64,000 nucleotides of DNA from Lactarius indigo (GCA_025766275.1 JAFKAC010000009.1:124001-188000); one strand, 5' to 3'. Counted from the first letter of the stretch, positions 49,801 to 59,557 are shown. The notes: generated by a model from the sequence alone, not told the origin. Made by a program: numbers and translations.

Positions 49801-51603
49801 TTTGACGATGGCTAGGAGCTCCAGATCATAGATGTCGTAATTGCGTTCGGCTTCATTCAGTGTGGCTGAGTAATACCCTATCGGGTGCTTGCGACCGTCA
49901 TCTTTCTTTTGCAGGAGTACGGCACCTACCGCGAATCCGGATGCGTCAACCTCTAACTCGAATTGGTCCTGAAGATTGGGATGTGCCAATACCGGTTCTT
50001 CAGTGACGAGGCGTTTGAGGGTTTTGAACGCGTGGTCTTCGTCTTCTGTCCACTTCCACTCTACATCCTTCCGGGTGAGTCGATTTAATGGCCGTGCGTG
50101 GGTTGCGAAACCGCGGATAAAGAGGCGGTAAAAGTTGCAGAAACCCAAAAAGGATCGTACGTCCCTGACCTTCGTCGGTGTTGGCCAGTCTTTAATGCCG
50201 CGAACTTTTACCGGATCCATGCGTGTTACCCCCTTTTCAAGGATTACCCCCAGGTAATCCATCCGCGGTTGGTGAAACAGGCACTTCTCGAGCTTGAAGT
50301 AGAGATCGTGGTCCTGGGCAACGCGGAGAACGTCAGTTACGGCAGCAATATGGTCAGCTGACGTGAAGCCTTCCCGCATGGTGATCCCAATATCGTCCAT
50401 GTAGACTCAGATGACCGTCCCCCGTAATTCGTGTTTAGCAATGGTGTCGCGGTAAATGTGGTTCATCATGGTTTGAAAGGTGGCCGGTGAGTTGGTGAGA
50501 CCGAAGAACATAACCGTTGGTTCAAAGAGACCGAATTTGGTTTTGAAGGCCGCCTTCTCCTGATCACCGTCGCGTATGCGGATGTTGTTGTACCCCCAGC
50601 GAATGTCGAGCTTTGTATAAATATGGGTGTTGCTGAGGTCATAAATAAGGTCTTGAATGAGGGGGAGCAGATATTGGTTGCGTATGGTGTGTGAATTAAT
50701 AACACGGTAATCCTGTACGGGACGTAGTTTTCCGTCCTTCTTTTTAACAAAAAAGAATGACGAGGCGTACGGGGAGATGGACGGTCGGAGGTACCCTTGC
50801 TTAAGTTTTTCGTCTAGGAACTCCTTAAGCTTTCCCTCCTCTTCTTGCGTCAACGGATATATCTTGCAGTCTATCGCAGAAGGGGTGCCAGGTTTGAAGT
50901 CAATGGCATGATCCCAGGGCCTTGCCGGGGGAAATCGTTGAGACGCCTCTTCGCTGAAAAGCGTTTTGAAGGCTGCATATACTGCCAGCAGTTCTACAGG
51001 TTTCTCCTCTGTTTTTGCTCGGATAGCCAGCTCCGTAGACGTGGTTGCCCGCAAGTGTATGTCGTTTTCGTCCATATCGAGGATAATTGCTTCTTTTTCG
51101 TCTTCAGTGAGTGCAGCTGCAATGACGGTGTGACGGTGTAGATTGTCTTGTGTGCTGATCACGACCGGCATGATCTCTTCGTGTATTACCACATCCCTCC
51201 AGTTGATAGTGGGTTCATATGTTGCCAACCAAGGATATCCTAAGATGACCTCTTCACTTCCAAGGTCGGTGATAAGGAAGCGCATGGTCCTGTGATATCC
51301 TTTGGCGTATACGTCTAGGTCGGTAAAATGAGTGATAGGCCCAGCTTTATTTTCTGTGTTATCTATATTCCAGATTTTGCGTGGTCTGGATAGGGGTTGA
51401 ATCCCGATACCCATCCTTTTGGTGAAGGTTGGATGTATAAAGTTATCGGTTGCCCCCGAATCGACTAATGCTTTTATGTCGGCCATTCGGTAATTCGTGC
51501 AAATCGAGACTGGAATTCGAAGAGAGCGAAAGCGCGTCATGATTACAGAATTACAATTTAAAGCCCTCACCCAGGCCGATGGGTTCAGGCGCTCCGAAAA
51601 CCC
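46867..51603 (-). pseudogene. pol: B2 pol with C-terminal extension, four internal stops
   Basis: Single frame from the GGGTTTT site to 46867. Protease VDSGATDNF, RT (MDDIGI at 50400), RNase H, integrase (ALDFITKLPTS, IISDRDPRF, HPRTDGQSERTNQW), chromodomain (LIKWKGYPDLENQW, near 48160-48230), extension (YLYGKPLYATPHLSAAN, LTDRALNRIGDE, coiled coil). TGA codons at 50407-50409, 49525-49527, 48091-48093 and 47410-47412. The first three stand at CGA Arg codons of B1; the last is shared with B1. Confidence 0.9.
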
Positions 51604-53579
51604 TCCTTTCCCCATAAATCCTGCAGTATCAGGTCCTTTACATCATCGGGGGCATTGGCCACTCCAGTGAGCCACTCCTTCGCTCGTTCTTCAGCGGTCT
51701 TACTCGTGGTAGTAGCTTGTATTTGGGCCGTTGGCATTTCTTGTGTATGATAGTCAGTTTCCATCATTCGGATGGTGGATTGTCCGGGGTTTTGTGGCTG
51801 CCATTGCCGTGGCTGTCGTGGATGGGGGCAGTTTCGTGAGAGATGTCCTGGTGCATTACAGTTATAGCACAGGACTGTCCTTAGATCACGGTGCATTCCT
51901 CCCCTCCCTCGTCCTCGTGTGCCCGGTCCTCCCCTTGGGGGAAACGGGGGTAGATTTGTGTATGGTGGCTTGCGGTAATCGATCTCGTCCGACCCTGCCA
52001 GTCTGGCTTTTGTTCGATCGGCAGAGGTGTCCATTGCCCAGGGGTTTGCGAGATTTTGTGGGATGGTCCAGTTAGCGTTACCCGTCTTCTTAGGCTTGGT
52101 ATCCTTGTATTCGTCCACCCTAGCCCGGATGTGGATGTAGTTCCGCTGTCGGCGAAGCGTTGCTCGCTTCCATTCATCGAACGTTTCTGGTTTGTCCAAA
52201 TCGTAGGTCTTCTCATACAACTTTTTCGGCAGCCCTTTCGTGAATAGGTCGATGGTTTGTGGGTCGTTGAGGCGATACCCGGCCTTTCTGGCTGCCTCCT
52301 CGAATTCGTTGATGTACTTGTCAATATCGCCATCAACCATTTTAAGTCCCTTTCTCAGCAGGGCTTGAGCTTGTTCTCGTTTGAGGGTATTGACGAACCT
52401 TTGGTTAAAACCCTCTGCTACCGCGTTCCACAGGTCCCTCGTATATTGATCTATTCCCCGTTGTATTTGGCGGTTGAGCCACTTGAGATACGAGAGTACC
52501 CATTCGCTGACGGTTACCCCCTTGATGTAGGAAAGGAAGAGGAGACATCGCCGATAGTCGTTGCGCATTACAGGAGTGTCGAGGTTCATCCCCCAGTACA
52601 CGTGCCATTGTGTGAGGAATGAGTCGACCTTAGTGCGGTCTCCGTCGAAGATAGTGGGGGGTTCACCTGTGAGTTTCTCATGCCCATGTGCACCTCCTCC
52701 GCCTCCTCCGCCAGTGGGCGGGTGTCCTCCTCCGTCGCCTCCTCCTCCTGGAGGTCCTCCGTGGGGGAGGTCGGGTGGATCCCCCCTCCCCTGTGGTTGT
52801 CGAGGAAAGTCTCCACCCGGAGGGCCACCCCATCCTGGTGGGGGGTCGAGTGATAATCCTCTTCGTGGCCCTTCTCCTGATGGGGGGTCGCCCTGGTCTG
52901 GTCCGATGGCACGGAAGATTGCTGCGTCATCTGCAGTCATTCTGTGCCCCGTGTCGGGGTTAATGGGCATAAGGTGTTGCTGAGACTCCCGTCTGATCGC
53001 TTCTGCTGCTTCTTGTGCTGTTTGTTCTCTGATGATCATAATTTCTTCTGCCGTCATCGTTGTTGTTGCCATTTCTGCTGCAGGCGAGCGTACGTGGATT
53101 GTTTCTGGATTTTCTGAAATATGGAGGGACTCAGCTCGCTGAATAGTGTATTGCTCGATAGGTCCAACGCTTGCTGGACGATTTTCTTCGCTCTGCTCTT
53201 CTTCTTCGGTTTCTTCGCTTACCACTTCCCCGGTTGAATGTTCTCGTATTTGGCCGTCGATCAGCCCCCAATCTGCGCGCGAATTGAGCTCTCGTGCGTC
53301 GATATCGCACTGATACTGTCTTCCCGCTGGTCTGACGACGTCCCAGCGACATTCTATTGGATTCCATGTAATTTCCACCCAGCACAAGTGGTCGAAGTTG
53401 AACTCAACTGGTCGGAATCTCGTGGGTCCGTTGAATTCTACGAAATATCCAGTTTCGTCTCCTCGATCTCTCCAACGGGCTGCTCCTAGGAATCGGGTTG
53501 GTACGTTGCAATCTCCTCTTCTCTCTAGATGGTAGGGACGGAAACTTGTCCACTGATCGCGAGTATTGACAGTCGCCAC
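51585..53579 (-). CDS. gag: B2 Gag
   Basis: 664 codons, open from GTG 53579 (ATT GTG GCG). Domain order as B1: Met-free N-terminal domain (TRDQWTSFRPYHLERRGD, FRPVEFNFDHLCWVEI), Met at codon 170 (53072), Pro/Gly linker, capsid-like region, CCHC knuckle CYNCNAPGHLSRNC. Two ATGs in the leader (near 53350 and 53366 on the minus strand) arise at sites where B1 has CGT and ACGTGG, so they look like CpG decay. It lies within a non-autonomous copy because pol is broken. Confidence 0.85.
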   Translation of the reverse strand: MATVNTRDQWTSFRPYHLERRGDCNVPTRFLGAARWRDRGDETGYFVEFNGPTRFRPVEFNFDHLCWVEITWNPIECRWDVVRPAGRQYQCDIDARELNSRADWGLIDGQIREHSTGEVVSEETEEEEQSEENRPASVGPIEQYTIQRAESLHISENPETIHVRSPAAEMATTTMTAEEIMIIREQTAQEAAEAIRRESQQHLMPINPDTGHRMTADDAAIFRAIGPDQGDPPSGEGPRRGLSLDPPPGWGGPPGGDFPRQPQGRGDPPDLPHGGPPGGGGDGGGHPPTGGGGGGGAHGHEKLTGEPPTIFDGDRTKVDSFLTQWHVYWGMNLDTPVMRNDYRRCLLFLSYIKGVTVSEWVLSYLKWLNRQIQRGIDQYTRDLWNAVAEGFNQRFVNTLKREQAQALLRKGLKMVDGDIDKYINEFEEAARKAGYRLNDPQTIDLFTKGLPKKLYEKTYDLDKPETFDEWKRATLRRQRNYIHIRARVDEYKDTKPKKTGNANWTIPQNLANPWAMDTSADRTKARLAGSDEIDYRKPPYTNLPPFPPRGGPGTRGRGRGGMHRDLRTVLCYNCNAPGHLSRNCPHPRQPRQWQPQNPGQSTIRMMETDYHTQEMPTAQIQATTTSKTAEERAKEWLTGVANAPDDVKDLILQDLWGKEGFRSA
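51597..51603 (-). promoter_or_regulatory. B2 gag-pol -1 frameshift heptamer
   Basis: Sense GGGTTTT, same context and downstream stem as B1. Confidence 0.78.
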
Positions 53580-53585
53580 AATGGT

Positions 53586-53596
53586 ATCTTGGTCTT
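53586..53596 (-). other. B2 primer-binding site (self-primed)
   Basis: Sense AAGACCAAGAT, complementary to the R start at sense 53795-53785; sense TATTTAA begins at 53829, 34 nt upstream. Confidence 0.75.
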
Positions 53597-53598
53597 AA

Positions 53599-54076
53599 TG
53601 TAACGCCGTCACAGCGTTAGCTCGACTTGAGCTTAGATGAAGGCAACTCGTTGACTTAGCTAATCACGCCAAAGGTGTATGGCACGAAGGCGGCTTGATA
53701 GATGTTCGAAGACACTATGGTTCGACGGCACTCTAACCTTGATAGAGGCAAACAAAGGGATGAGACAAGAAGTGACGATTGAAGAAGACCAAGATGGCAT
53801 ATCTTGGTCTTCCACAACTACCTTAAATACAAGAAGAGCAGGCTTTCAAGCGCTGCTGTGAGTCACCGTATGGTAGCGTCCAATGTATCGTGTAAGTACC
53901 GCAATCCTAATACTACTACTACCTGTACTAGGATCGAGTCAGAGTCCAGTCAGCAATCAGCCCCAATCTCCTATCATACTACATTGTAATGCCCTAAGGC
54001 CGTGAGTCCGTGACTAATTTACCTTACCGCCGTAGTCACAACCGGTACAGTAAGGGTAGAATGCGGAACCGTAACA
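53599..54076 (-). repeat. B2 5' LTR
   Basis: 478-bp LTR, sense TGTTACGGTTCC to ACGGCGTTACA, followed by ATAGG (54077-54081). Confidence 0.95.
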
Positions 54077-54081
54077 ATAGG

Positions 54082-54344
54082 GAATCGTTGCAGTGTCTGG
54101 TACAGTTCTTCACTAGTGATAGGGCCATCTTCCTCATGCTGCACAGAGGTACGGCTTCCATTTGTAGTTCCAGTGGTTGTGGTGTCATTGGTGGGGTCAG
54201 CATTAACAAGCATGGTGGTGGAGTCGTTGACGAGGGTAGAGAGGAGTGCGAGCTGGTCATTGCGTTGAGTAGTGGACATGGGATGAATGAGTGATGGGGA
54301 CTTATCACGATAGGATGTCATCCTTATATGCGCTTCCCTGTTGG
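54082..54344 (-). pseudogene. pol: C3 pol fragment between B2 and A2
   Basis: Linker between chromodomain and extension (RDKSPSLIHPMSTTQRND, EEDGPITSEELYQTLQRF). It joins the 46357 fragment when B2 is removed. It ends at the A2 LTR; GTTGG (54340-54344) is the expected left duplication of A2. Confidence 0.8.
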
Positions 54345-54855
54345 TGTTACGTTTCGACTCTATGGACTGCGCAACTTAGAACCCTTACTGTACCAGTTGT
54401 CACTACGGCGGTAAGGTATATTAGTGACGGACTTACTTACGGCGATACGGCAGTACGATAGGCGATAAAGCACGATAGCTGACTGATGACTGACGCCACT
54501 AGTACTGGTACTAGTAGTATTAGGGTTCGAGTTGTTTCTGCGATACGTTGGACGCTACCTTACTGTGACTCATAGCAGCGCTTCAAAGCCTGCTCGAATT
54601 GTATTTAAGATGTCTTGCGAAGACCAAGATACGCCATCTTGGTCTTCTTGAATCGTCACTTGTTTTCTCCTTTCTTCCGCCTCTTATCTTGTGTCATAAT
54701 CGCCATCCGAACCGTGGGCTTGTCAGTGTACCTCCGCGTATTCACTAAGGCAAGAGCTTGGACCTTCGCGTCTTCAAGTCTATAGAGTCGCCATACCGCT
54801 AAGTGTTACCGCCGCATTCGCACTCAAGTCGAGCTAACGTCGTGACGACGTTACA
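54345..54855 (+). repeat. A2 5' LTR
   Basis: 511-bp LTR, TGTTACGTTTCG to GACGTTACA. TATTTAA at 54602, R start at 54636 (34 nt). Confidence 0.92.
54602..54646 (+). promoter_or_regulatory. A2 TATA box, R start and U3/R hairpin
   Basis: TATTTAA, then AAGACCAAGAT-ACGCC-ATCTTGGTCTT with the right arm (54636-54646) as predicted RNA 5' end. No ATG from 54636 to 55381 in any frame. Confidence 0.75.
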
Positions 54856-54857
54856 TT

Positions 54858-54868
54858 AAGACCAAGAT
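54858..54868 (+). other. A2 primer-binding site (self-primed)
   Basis: AAGACCAAGAT, complementary to 54636-54646. The TAA in this site is in frame with gag, so gag translation must start after it. Confidence 0.78.
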
Positions 54869-54874
54869 TCCATC

Positions 54875-56944
54875 GTGGCCGTAACAACCAGAGATCAGTG
54901 GACGAACTTTCGTCCTTACTCGCTCCCAAGAAGAGGAGAACGTAACATCCCTACGCGCTTTTTACAAGCTGCTAGTTGGAGGGAAAGACAAGAAGAAACC
55001 GGGTACTTTGTGGAGTTCAACGGACCTAGCAGGTTCCGCCCAGTTGAGTTCAACTTCGACCATCTGTGCTGGGTAGAAGTTACGTGGAATCCCATAGACT
55101 CTCAGTGGGACGCAACACGACCAGCCGGACCTAGATATCGCTGCGACATCGACGCAAGAGAACTCAACACCAGATCAGATTGGGGACCCATCGACGGGGA
55201 AATAAGAGAACACTCAACTGGAGAAGTAGTGTCAGAAGAAGAAAGCACGCAAGACAGCGAAGGACGAGAACCAAACCAGACGGAGACTAGTGGAGGAGCT
55301 ATACAAGATCTCCTCATAGAACGAGCTGAGTCTGCACACATCACAGAACCAGAACCAATTCACATTCGATCCCCAGCCATCATGGCCACAATAACACGCG
55401 CAATGGAGGAAGTAGCCATGGAAGAAGCACGCGCAATACAAGACGAGGCCAGGGAGATCATCATGCCCATCAATCCAGAAACGGGAGTACGTATGACCGC
55501 AGACGACGCAGCAATTTTTAGGGCGATAGGGTCGGACAGGGGAGACCCCCCATCGGAACGACGACCGACAATGGAACTACCCCCGGGGATCGGAGGACCA
55601 GGAGGGGACCCGCCGCCACCACCAGGAGGAGGTGTCCCGTTCGATCTACGAAGAACCGAGCCGCCGAGAGAACCGCCCCGAGCCCCGCCTGGAGGAGGCG
55701 GAGGAGGCGGAGGAGGCGGAGGAGGCGGAGGAGGCGGCGACGCCTACGCAGAGAGAGTTGGAGGACACCATAACGAGAAACTAACCGGTGAGCCTCCTTC
55801 CATCTTCGACGGGGACAGACTCAAAGTCGACCAATTTCTCACACAGTGGCACGTTTATTGGGGCATGAATCTGGACGCCCCCATCATGCGCAATGACTAC
55901 AGGAGGAGTCTCCTGTTCCTTTCATACATCAAAGGCGGAGCAGTCAGCGAATGGGTCCTGTCCTTCCTGAACTGGCTCAATCAACAGATACAACGAGGGA
56001 TTAGTCCCTATACACAAGGGCTGTGGAACGCCGTAGCCGATGGCTTTAGCCAAAGGTTCGAAAACACGCTCGAAAGGGAGCAAGCCCAGGCCATACTACG
56101 AAAGGGCTTTAAAATGACGGGGGAAGACATTGATAAGTACGTCAATGACTTCGAACAATTGGCACGGAAAGCTCACTACCACCTCAACGAACCGCAAACC
56201 ATCGACTTGTTTACGGCGGGTTTGCCCAAGGAGCTATTCAAGAACGCGTTCCAGTTCGATGAGCCCATAACATTCGACGATTGGAAAAGGGCTGTCCTCA
56301 AACGACAAAAGAACTACATTCATCTCAAAGCGCGGCTCAATGAATACAAAAACACAACAACGCAACCGAAGAAACAGACCGGCAACGCGGGGTGGGCATT
56401 ACCGCAAAACTTACCCCAAACTAACCCATGGGCCATGGACACTTCCGCCGACCGTGCCAAGGTACGATTGGCCGGTTCCGAAGAAATCGACTTCAACAAA
56501 TTGCCGCATCATGATTGGCCAGTACCCCCCTTCCCTCCAAGAGGGGGCCCGGGAGCGCGAGGACGAGGGAGAGGCGGGTCCAGGCGAGACCTCAGGAACG
56601 TCCTTTGCTATAATTGTCACGCGCCGGGGCACCTCTCACGAAATTGCCCACACCCTCGACAGCAGAGACAGTGGCAAAGCCCTCCGTCCAGCAGCAGAAT
56701 GACGGAGACCGCCTGGCCAACACAGTGGCCGGGATCCCCGGGACCTGTCTCCCAATACGAACCATCACTGCCCGGATACACCACCCCGGCGCCCAGTGCA
56801 ACACCCGCACCACAAATCAAAGCGGCCAAGATGGCGGGAGAACAAGCAAAGGAGTGGCTTACACAGGTAGCCAATAGCACGGACAAGGTGAAAGACCTCA
56901 TACTTCAAGATTTGTGGGGAAAGGAGGGTTTTCAGAACGCCTGA
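54875..56944 (+). CDS. gag: A2 Gag
   Basis: 689 codons from GTG 54875 (ATC GTG GCC); an in-frame TAA at 54857-54859 lies just upstream and the first ATG is codon 170 (55382). N-terminal domain about 1-115 (TRDQWTNFRPYSLPRRGE, TGYFVEFNGPSRFRPVEF, LCWVEVTWNPID), acidic linker, then MATITRAMEE. Pro/Gly linker with a GGA-GGC microsatellite (about 55690-55738), capsid-like region (WHVYWGMNLDAPIMRNDY, ILRKGFKMTGEDIDKYV), RG-rich stretch (GARGRGRGGSRR), CCHC knuckle CYNCHAPGHLSRNC at about 578-591. Intact. The homologous N-terminal domain in A, B and C shows it is translated although it has no AUG. Confidence 0.92.
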   Translation: MAVTTRDQWTNFRPYSLPRRGERNIPTRFLQAASWRERQEETGYFVEFNGPSRFRPVEFNFDHLCWVEVTWNPIDSQWDATRPAGPRYRCDIDARELNTRSDWGPIDGEIREHSTGEVVSEEESTQDSEGREPNQTETSGGAIQDLLIERAESAHITEPEPIHIRSPAIMATITRAMEEVAMEEARAIQDEAREIIMPINPETGVRMTADDAAIFRAIGSDRGDPPSERRPTMELPPGIGGPGGDPPPPPGGGVPFDLRRTEPPREPPRAPPGGGGGGGGGGGGGGGGDAYAERVGGHHNEKLTGEPPSIFDGDRLKVDQFLTQWHVYWGMNLDAPIMRNDYRRSLLFLSYIKGGAVSEWVLSFLNWLNQQIQRGISPYTQGLWNAVADGFSQRFENTLEREQAQAILRKGFKMTGEDIDKYVNDFEQLARKAHYHLNEPQTIDLFTAGLPKELFKNAFQFDEPITFDDWKRAVLKRQKNYIHLKARLNEYKNTTTQPKKQTGNAGWALPQNLPQTNPWAMDTSADRAKVRLAGSEEIDFNKLPHHDWPVPPFPPRGGPGARGRGRGGSRRDLRNVLCYNCHAPGHLSRNCPHPRQQRQWQSPPSSSRMTETAWPTQWPGSPGPVSQYEPSLPGYTTPAPSATPAPQIKAAKMAGEQAKEWLTQVANSTDKVKDLILQDLWGKEGFQNA
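56926..56932 (+). promoter_or_regulatory. A2 gag-pol -1 frameshift heptamer
   Basis: GGGTTTT read as G GGT TTT in gag; followed by ACCC/GGGT and CCT/AGG pairing segments. Confidence 0.8.
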
Positions 56945-57444
56945 ACCCGTCAGTCTGGGTGAGGGCCTTACAATGTAATTCTGTAATTGTGACAACGCGC
57001 TATCGATCTCTGCGAATTCCAGTGACTGTCCATACAAATTACCAAACGACTGAAACGAACGCATTGGTGGACTCTGGAGCCACCGACAACTTTATCAAAC
57101 CAGGAATGGCGACGCGGGCAGGAATCCCGATACAACCGCTAGAAACCCCTCGCACAATATGGAATATAGATAATACGGAAAACAAAGCTGGGTTAATCAC
57201 TCATTATGTTAACCTCGAAGTGAAAACGCGCGGACAGATTAAGAAGTTGACCTTCCTGATAACCGATCTAGGCAGCGAAGACATGGTACTAGGATATCCA
57301 TGGCTGAGCGCCTTTGAACCCACAATTAGTTGGGCAACGGCAACCATGCATCCGGACATGCAACCAGTAGTTCTGGCCACTACTGAGGAATTGCTCACGA
57401 CGCCCCGTATACGGGCCCTGATCGTGGCAGAAAAAGAAGCAATT

Positions 57445-58217
57445 TGTCACGGACGCTCTATTTTTGCCTTATTTTTCCGTATTTTTATGGATTTATTTGG
57501 TGAAGATATGAGTTTCCAACGTTGTGTCAAACATCCAAGTCCTTATCATTAGATATGATAAGATGGTTAGTCACGTGATGCCAACATGTGCACCCACAAG
57601 CACGTGACCCTGAGATAGTAACTCCCTTATAAGATGTTACCTCTTTAGGGTACTTTCCTCATTAGTACAGTAGTTTCTCATTGGACGATAAGAAGGGAAT
57701 GTTCTAGATAGTTCTAGACTACGTTGTCATAGGGTTGTGACTCATAGATAAGGACACGTCATTGTTCTGTCAGCGTTAATGACTGTGCATCAGTCAGCAC
57801 AATAGATAACGCTATTATTAGATACGACGCGTCAGCGTCTGACTCATTACTATTACACACACCTTTAGTAACAAGGTTTAGTAGTAATTCGAACTCAGCC
57901 GCAGCAGTGTATATAAACCCTCATGTAGCGTCCTGAGTGGAACCAACTTGTCCTCTTGGTTCTCCACTCAGGTGCGTATCCTCTTTGTACTTCCCTTACT
58001 TCTCCAATGTTAACTTGTCCTCTTGGTTCTCCACTCAGCGTGCCACTGCGTGATCACCTTGCCTTTGACCTTGTATAAAGGTCTTACGTGTGCATATTCT
58101 CCGCAGTGACTGTACGTTCGGCGCGTGACTTGTCTCCGCGCTAGGCTTGAGTGTGTTACTAGTTCAGTTCACTTACCTTCTCTTGGTCTAGTTGTCGCGA
58201 TAAGTCATACCGCTACA
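57445..58217 (+). repeat. S3: solo LTR with internal direct repeat
   Basis: 773 bp, TGTCACGGACG to ACCGCTACA, flanked by CAATT (57440-57444 and 58218-58222). TATATAAA near 57909. Two CACGTG motifs (57572-57577, 57601-57606). A 27-bp segment (ACTTGTCCTCTTGGTTCTCC...) is repeated at about 57945-57971 and 58013-58039 around the predicted R region. No coding capacity. Confidence 0.85.
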
Positions 58218-59054
58218 CAATTGTTCAAGAACTAGAAGACGAGTCGACATTCGCCCATGCCACTACTTCGACAGAATTGGCCATATCCGCGAAGCAGCAG
58301 CAAACGGCAGCCGTACTACCTCCAGTATATGCCGAATTCAGCACACTATTCAACGAGCAGGCCTCGCATCGCTTCCCTCCGTCGCGGCCATGGGACCACG
58401 CCATCGACTTCAAGCCCTCGGCGCCGGCCGCGATCGACTGCAAAGTATACCCGATGACTCAAAAGGAAGAAGGTGAATTGAAGGAATTCCTTGAAGAGAA
58501 ATTGAAACAAGGGTATCTACGCCCTTCTATCTCCCCGTACGCCTCATCCTTCTTTTTTATCAAAAAGAAGGACGGAAAACTACGCCCGGTACAGGACTAC
58601 CGTGTCATCAATTCACATACCATTCGTAACCAATACCCGCTGCCACTAATTCAAGATCTCATCCTCGACCTCAGCAACGCACATATTTATACGAAACTCG
58701 ACATCCGATGGGGCTACAATAACATTCGCATCCGCGACGGCGACCAAGAAAAAGCAGCGTTCAAGACCAAATTCGGCCTCTTCGAACCAACTGTCATGTT
58801 CTTCGGCCTCACCAACTCCCCCGCAACTTTTCAAGCGATGATGAATCACATCTATCGCGATACTATCGCGAAGCACGAACGCTTGGGAACCACGATACGT
58901 GTTTATATGGATGACATTGGCATCGCCACTCACTTCGACCATGATTTGACAGCCCACATCGACGCAGTGCGGGACGTTTTACACGTGGCACGCGAACACG
59001 ATCTCTACTTCAAACTGGAGAAATGCCTTTTCCACCAGCCGCGGATGGATTACC

Positions 59055-59536
59055 TGTTACGGTCTCGCGTATGGAACCCTTACTGTACCGGTTGTCACTA
59101 CGGCGGTAAGGTATATTAGTGACGGACTTACTTACGACGTGCGGTGATATGGTAGTGCGATAGGAGATACGGTACTGATAGCTGACTGAGGACAACGCCA
59201 CCGATACTGGTACTAGTAGTACTAGGGTTTGAGATACTTACGCGATACGTTGGACGCTACTTACTGTGACTCATAGCAGCGCTTTTAAGCCTGCTCGTTT
59301 GTGTATTTAAACTGTCTTGTGAAGACCAAGATACGCCATCTTGGTCTTCTTCAATCGTCACTTGTCTCCTCTATATCTGCCTTTCGAGTCTCCGCTTTAA
59401 GGGAGAGCTACCAAGATCCTAGTGTCTGCGCACATCTAGAACTTGCCTTCGAGCCATACGCCCCAGGGCGTGATCAGCTAAGTCCCGAAGTCGCCTTATC
59501 GAGCTCAAGTCGAGCTAACGTCGTGACGGCGTTACA
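59055..59536 (+). repeat. B3 5' LTR
   Basis: 482-bp LTR, TGTTACGGTCTCG to ACGGCGTTACA. TATTTAA at 59304, R start at 59338 (34 nt). Confidence 0.92.
59304..59348 (+). promoter_or_regulatory. B3 TATA box, R start and U3/R hairpin
   Basis: TATTTAA, then AAGACCAAGAT-ACGCC-ATCTTGGTCTT with the right arm at 59338-59348. No ATG in any frame from 59338 to 60064. Confidence 0.75.
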
Positions 59537-59538
59537 TT

Positions 59539-59549
59539 AAGACCAAGAT
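59539..59549 (+). other. B3 primer-binding site (self-primed)
   Basis: AAGACCAAGAT, complementary to 59338-59348. Spacing to the GTG start differs by one nucleotide (mod 3) from A2 and B1, so the frame through this site is not conserved. Confidence 0.78.
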
Positions 59550-59557
59550 CCCTCATC

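Larger units (their letters stand above)
46358..54076 (-). mobile_element. B2: complete Ty3/gypsy chromovirus with nonsense stops
   Basis: Minus-strand family B element in the C3 pol, with ATAGG at 46353-46357 and 54077-54081. LTRs of 479 and 478 bp differ at roughly ten positions, so it is older than D1 and E1. Gag is open; pol is one frame with four internal TGA codons before the final stop. Confidence 0.95.
44738..54344 (-). mobile_element. C3: outermost family C remnant, broken by C2, S2, B2 and A2
   Basis: Minus-strand family C element. Present are the terminal bases of its 3' LTR (44738-44745 and 45340-45351), polypurine tract (about 45356-45365), C-terminal pol (45366-46357) and a further pol piece (54077-54344). 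Its upstream half would lie right of A2/B3, outside the window. C2 inserted about 20 bp from the LTR end; S2 then inserted in what remained. Confidence 0.8.
54345..59054 (+). mobile_element. A2: Ty3/gypsy chromovirus broken by S3 and B3
   Basis: Family A element with 5' LTR (54345-54855), intact gag, and pol to 59054, where B3 is inserted. S3 (57445-58217) splits pol without other damage. The rest lies right of the window. Apart from the two insertions I see no stop in its frames. Confidence 0.92.
56926..59054 (+). pseudogene. pol: A2 pol, interrupted by S3 and truncated by B3
   Basis: Protease (VDSGATDNFIKPGM) to about 57439, S3 insertion, then RT from 58223 (KLKQGYLRPSISPYASS, RVYMDDIGIATHFDHD near 58900) to RMDYL at 59054. 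Removing S3 with one CAATT restores one frame. Very close to the A1 pol but without its stops. Confidence 0.92.
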
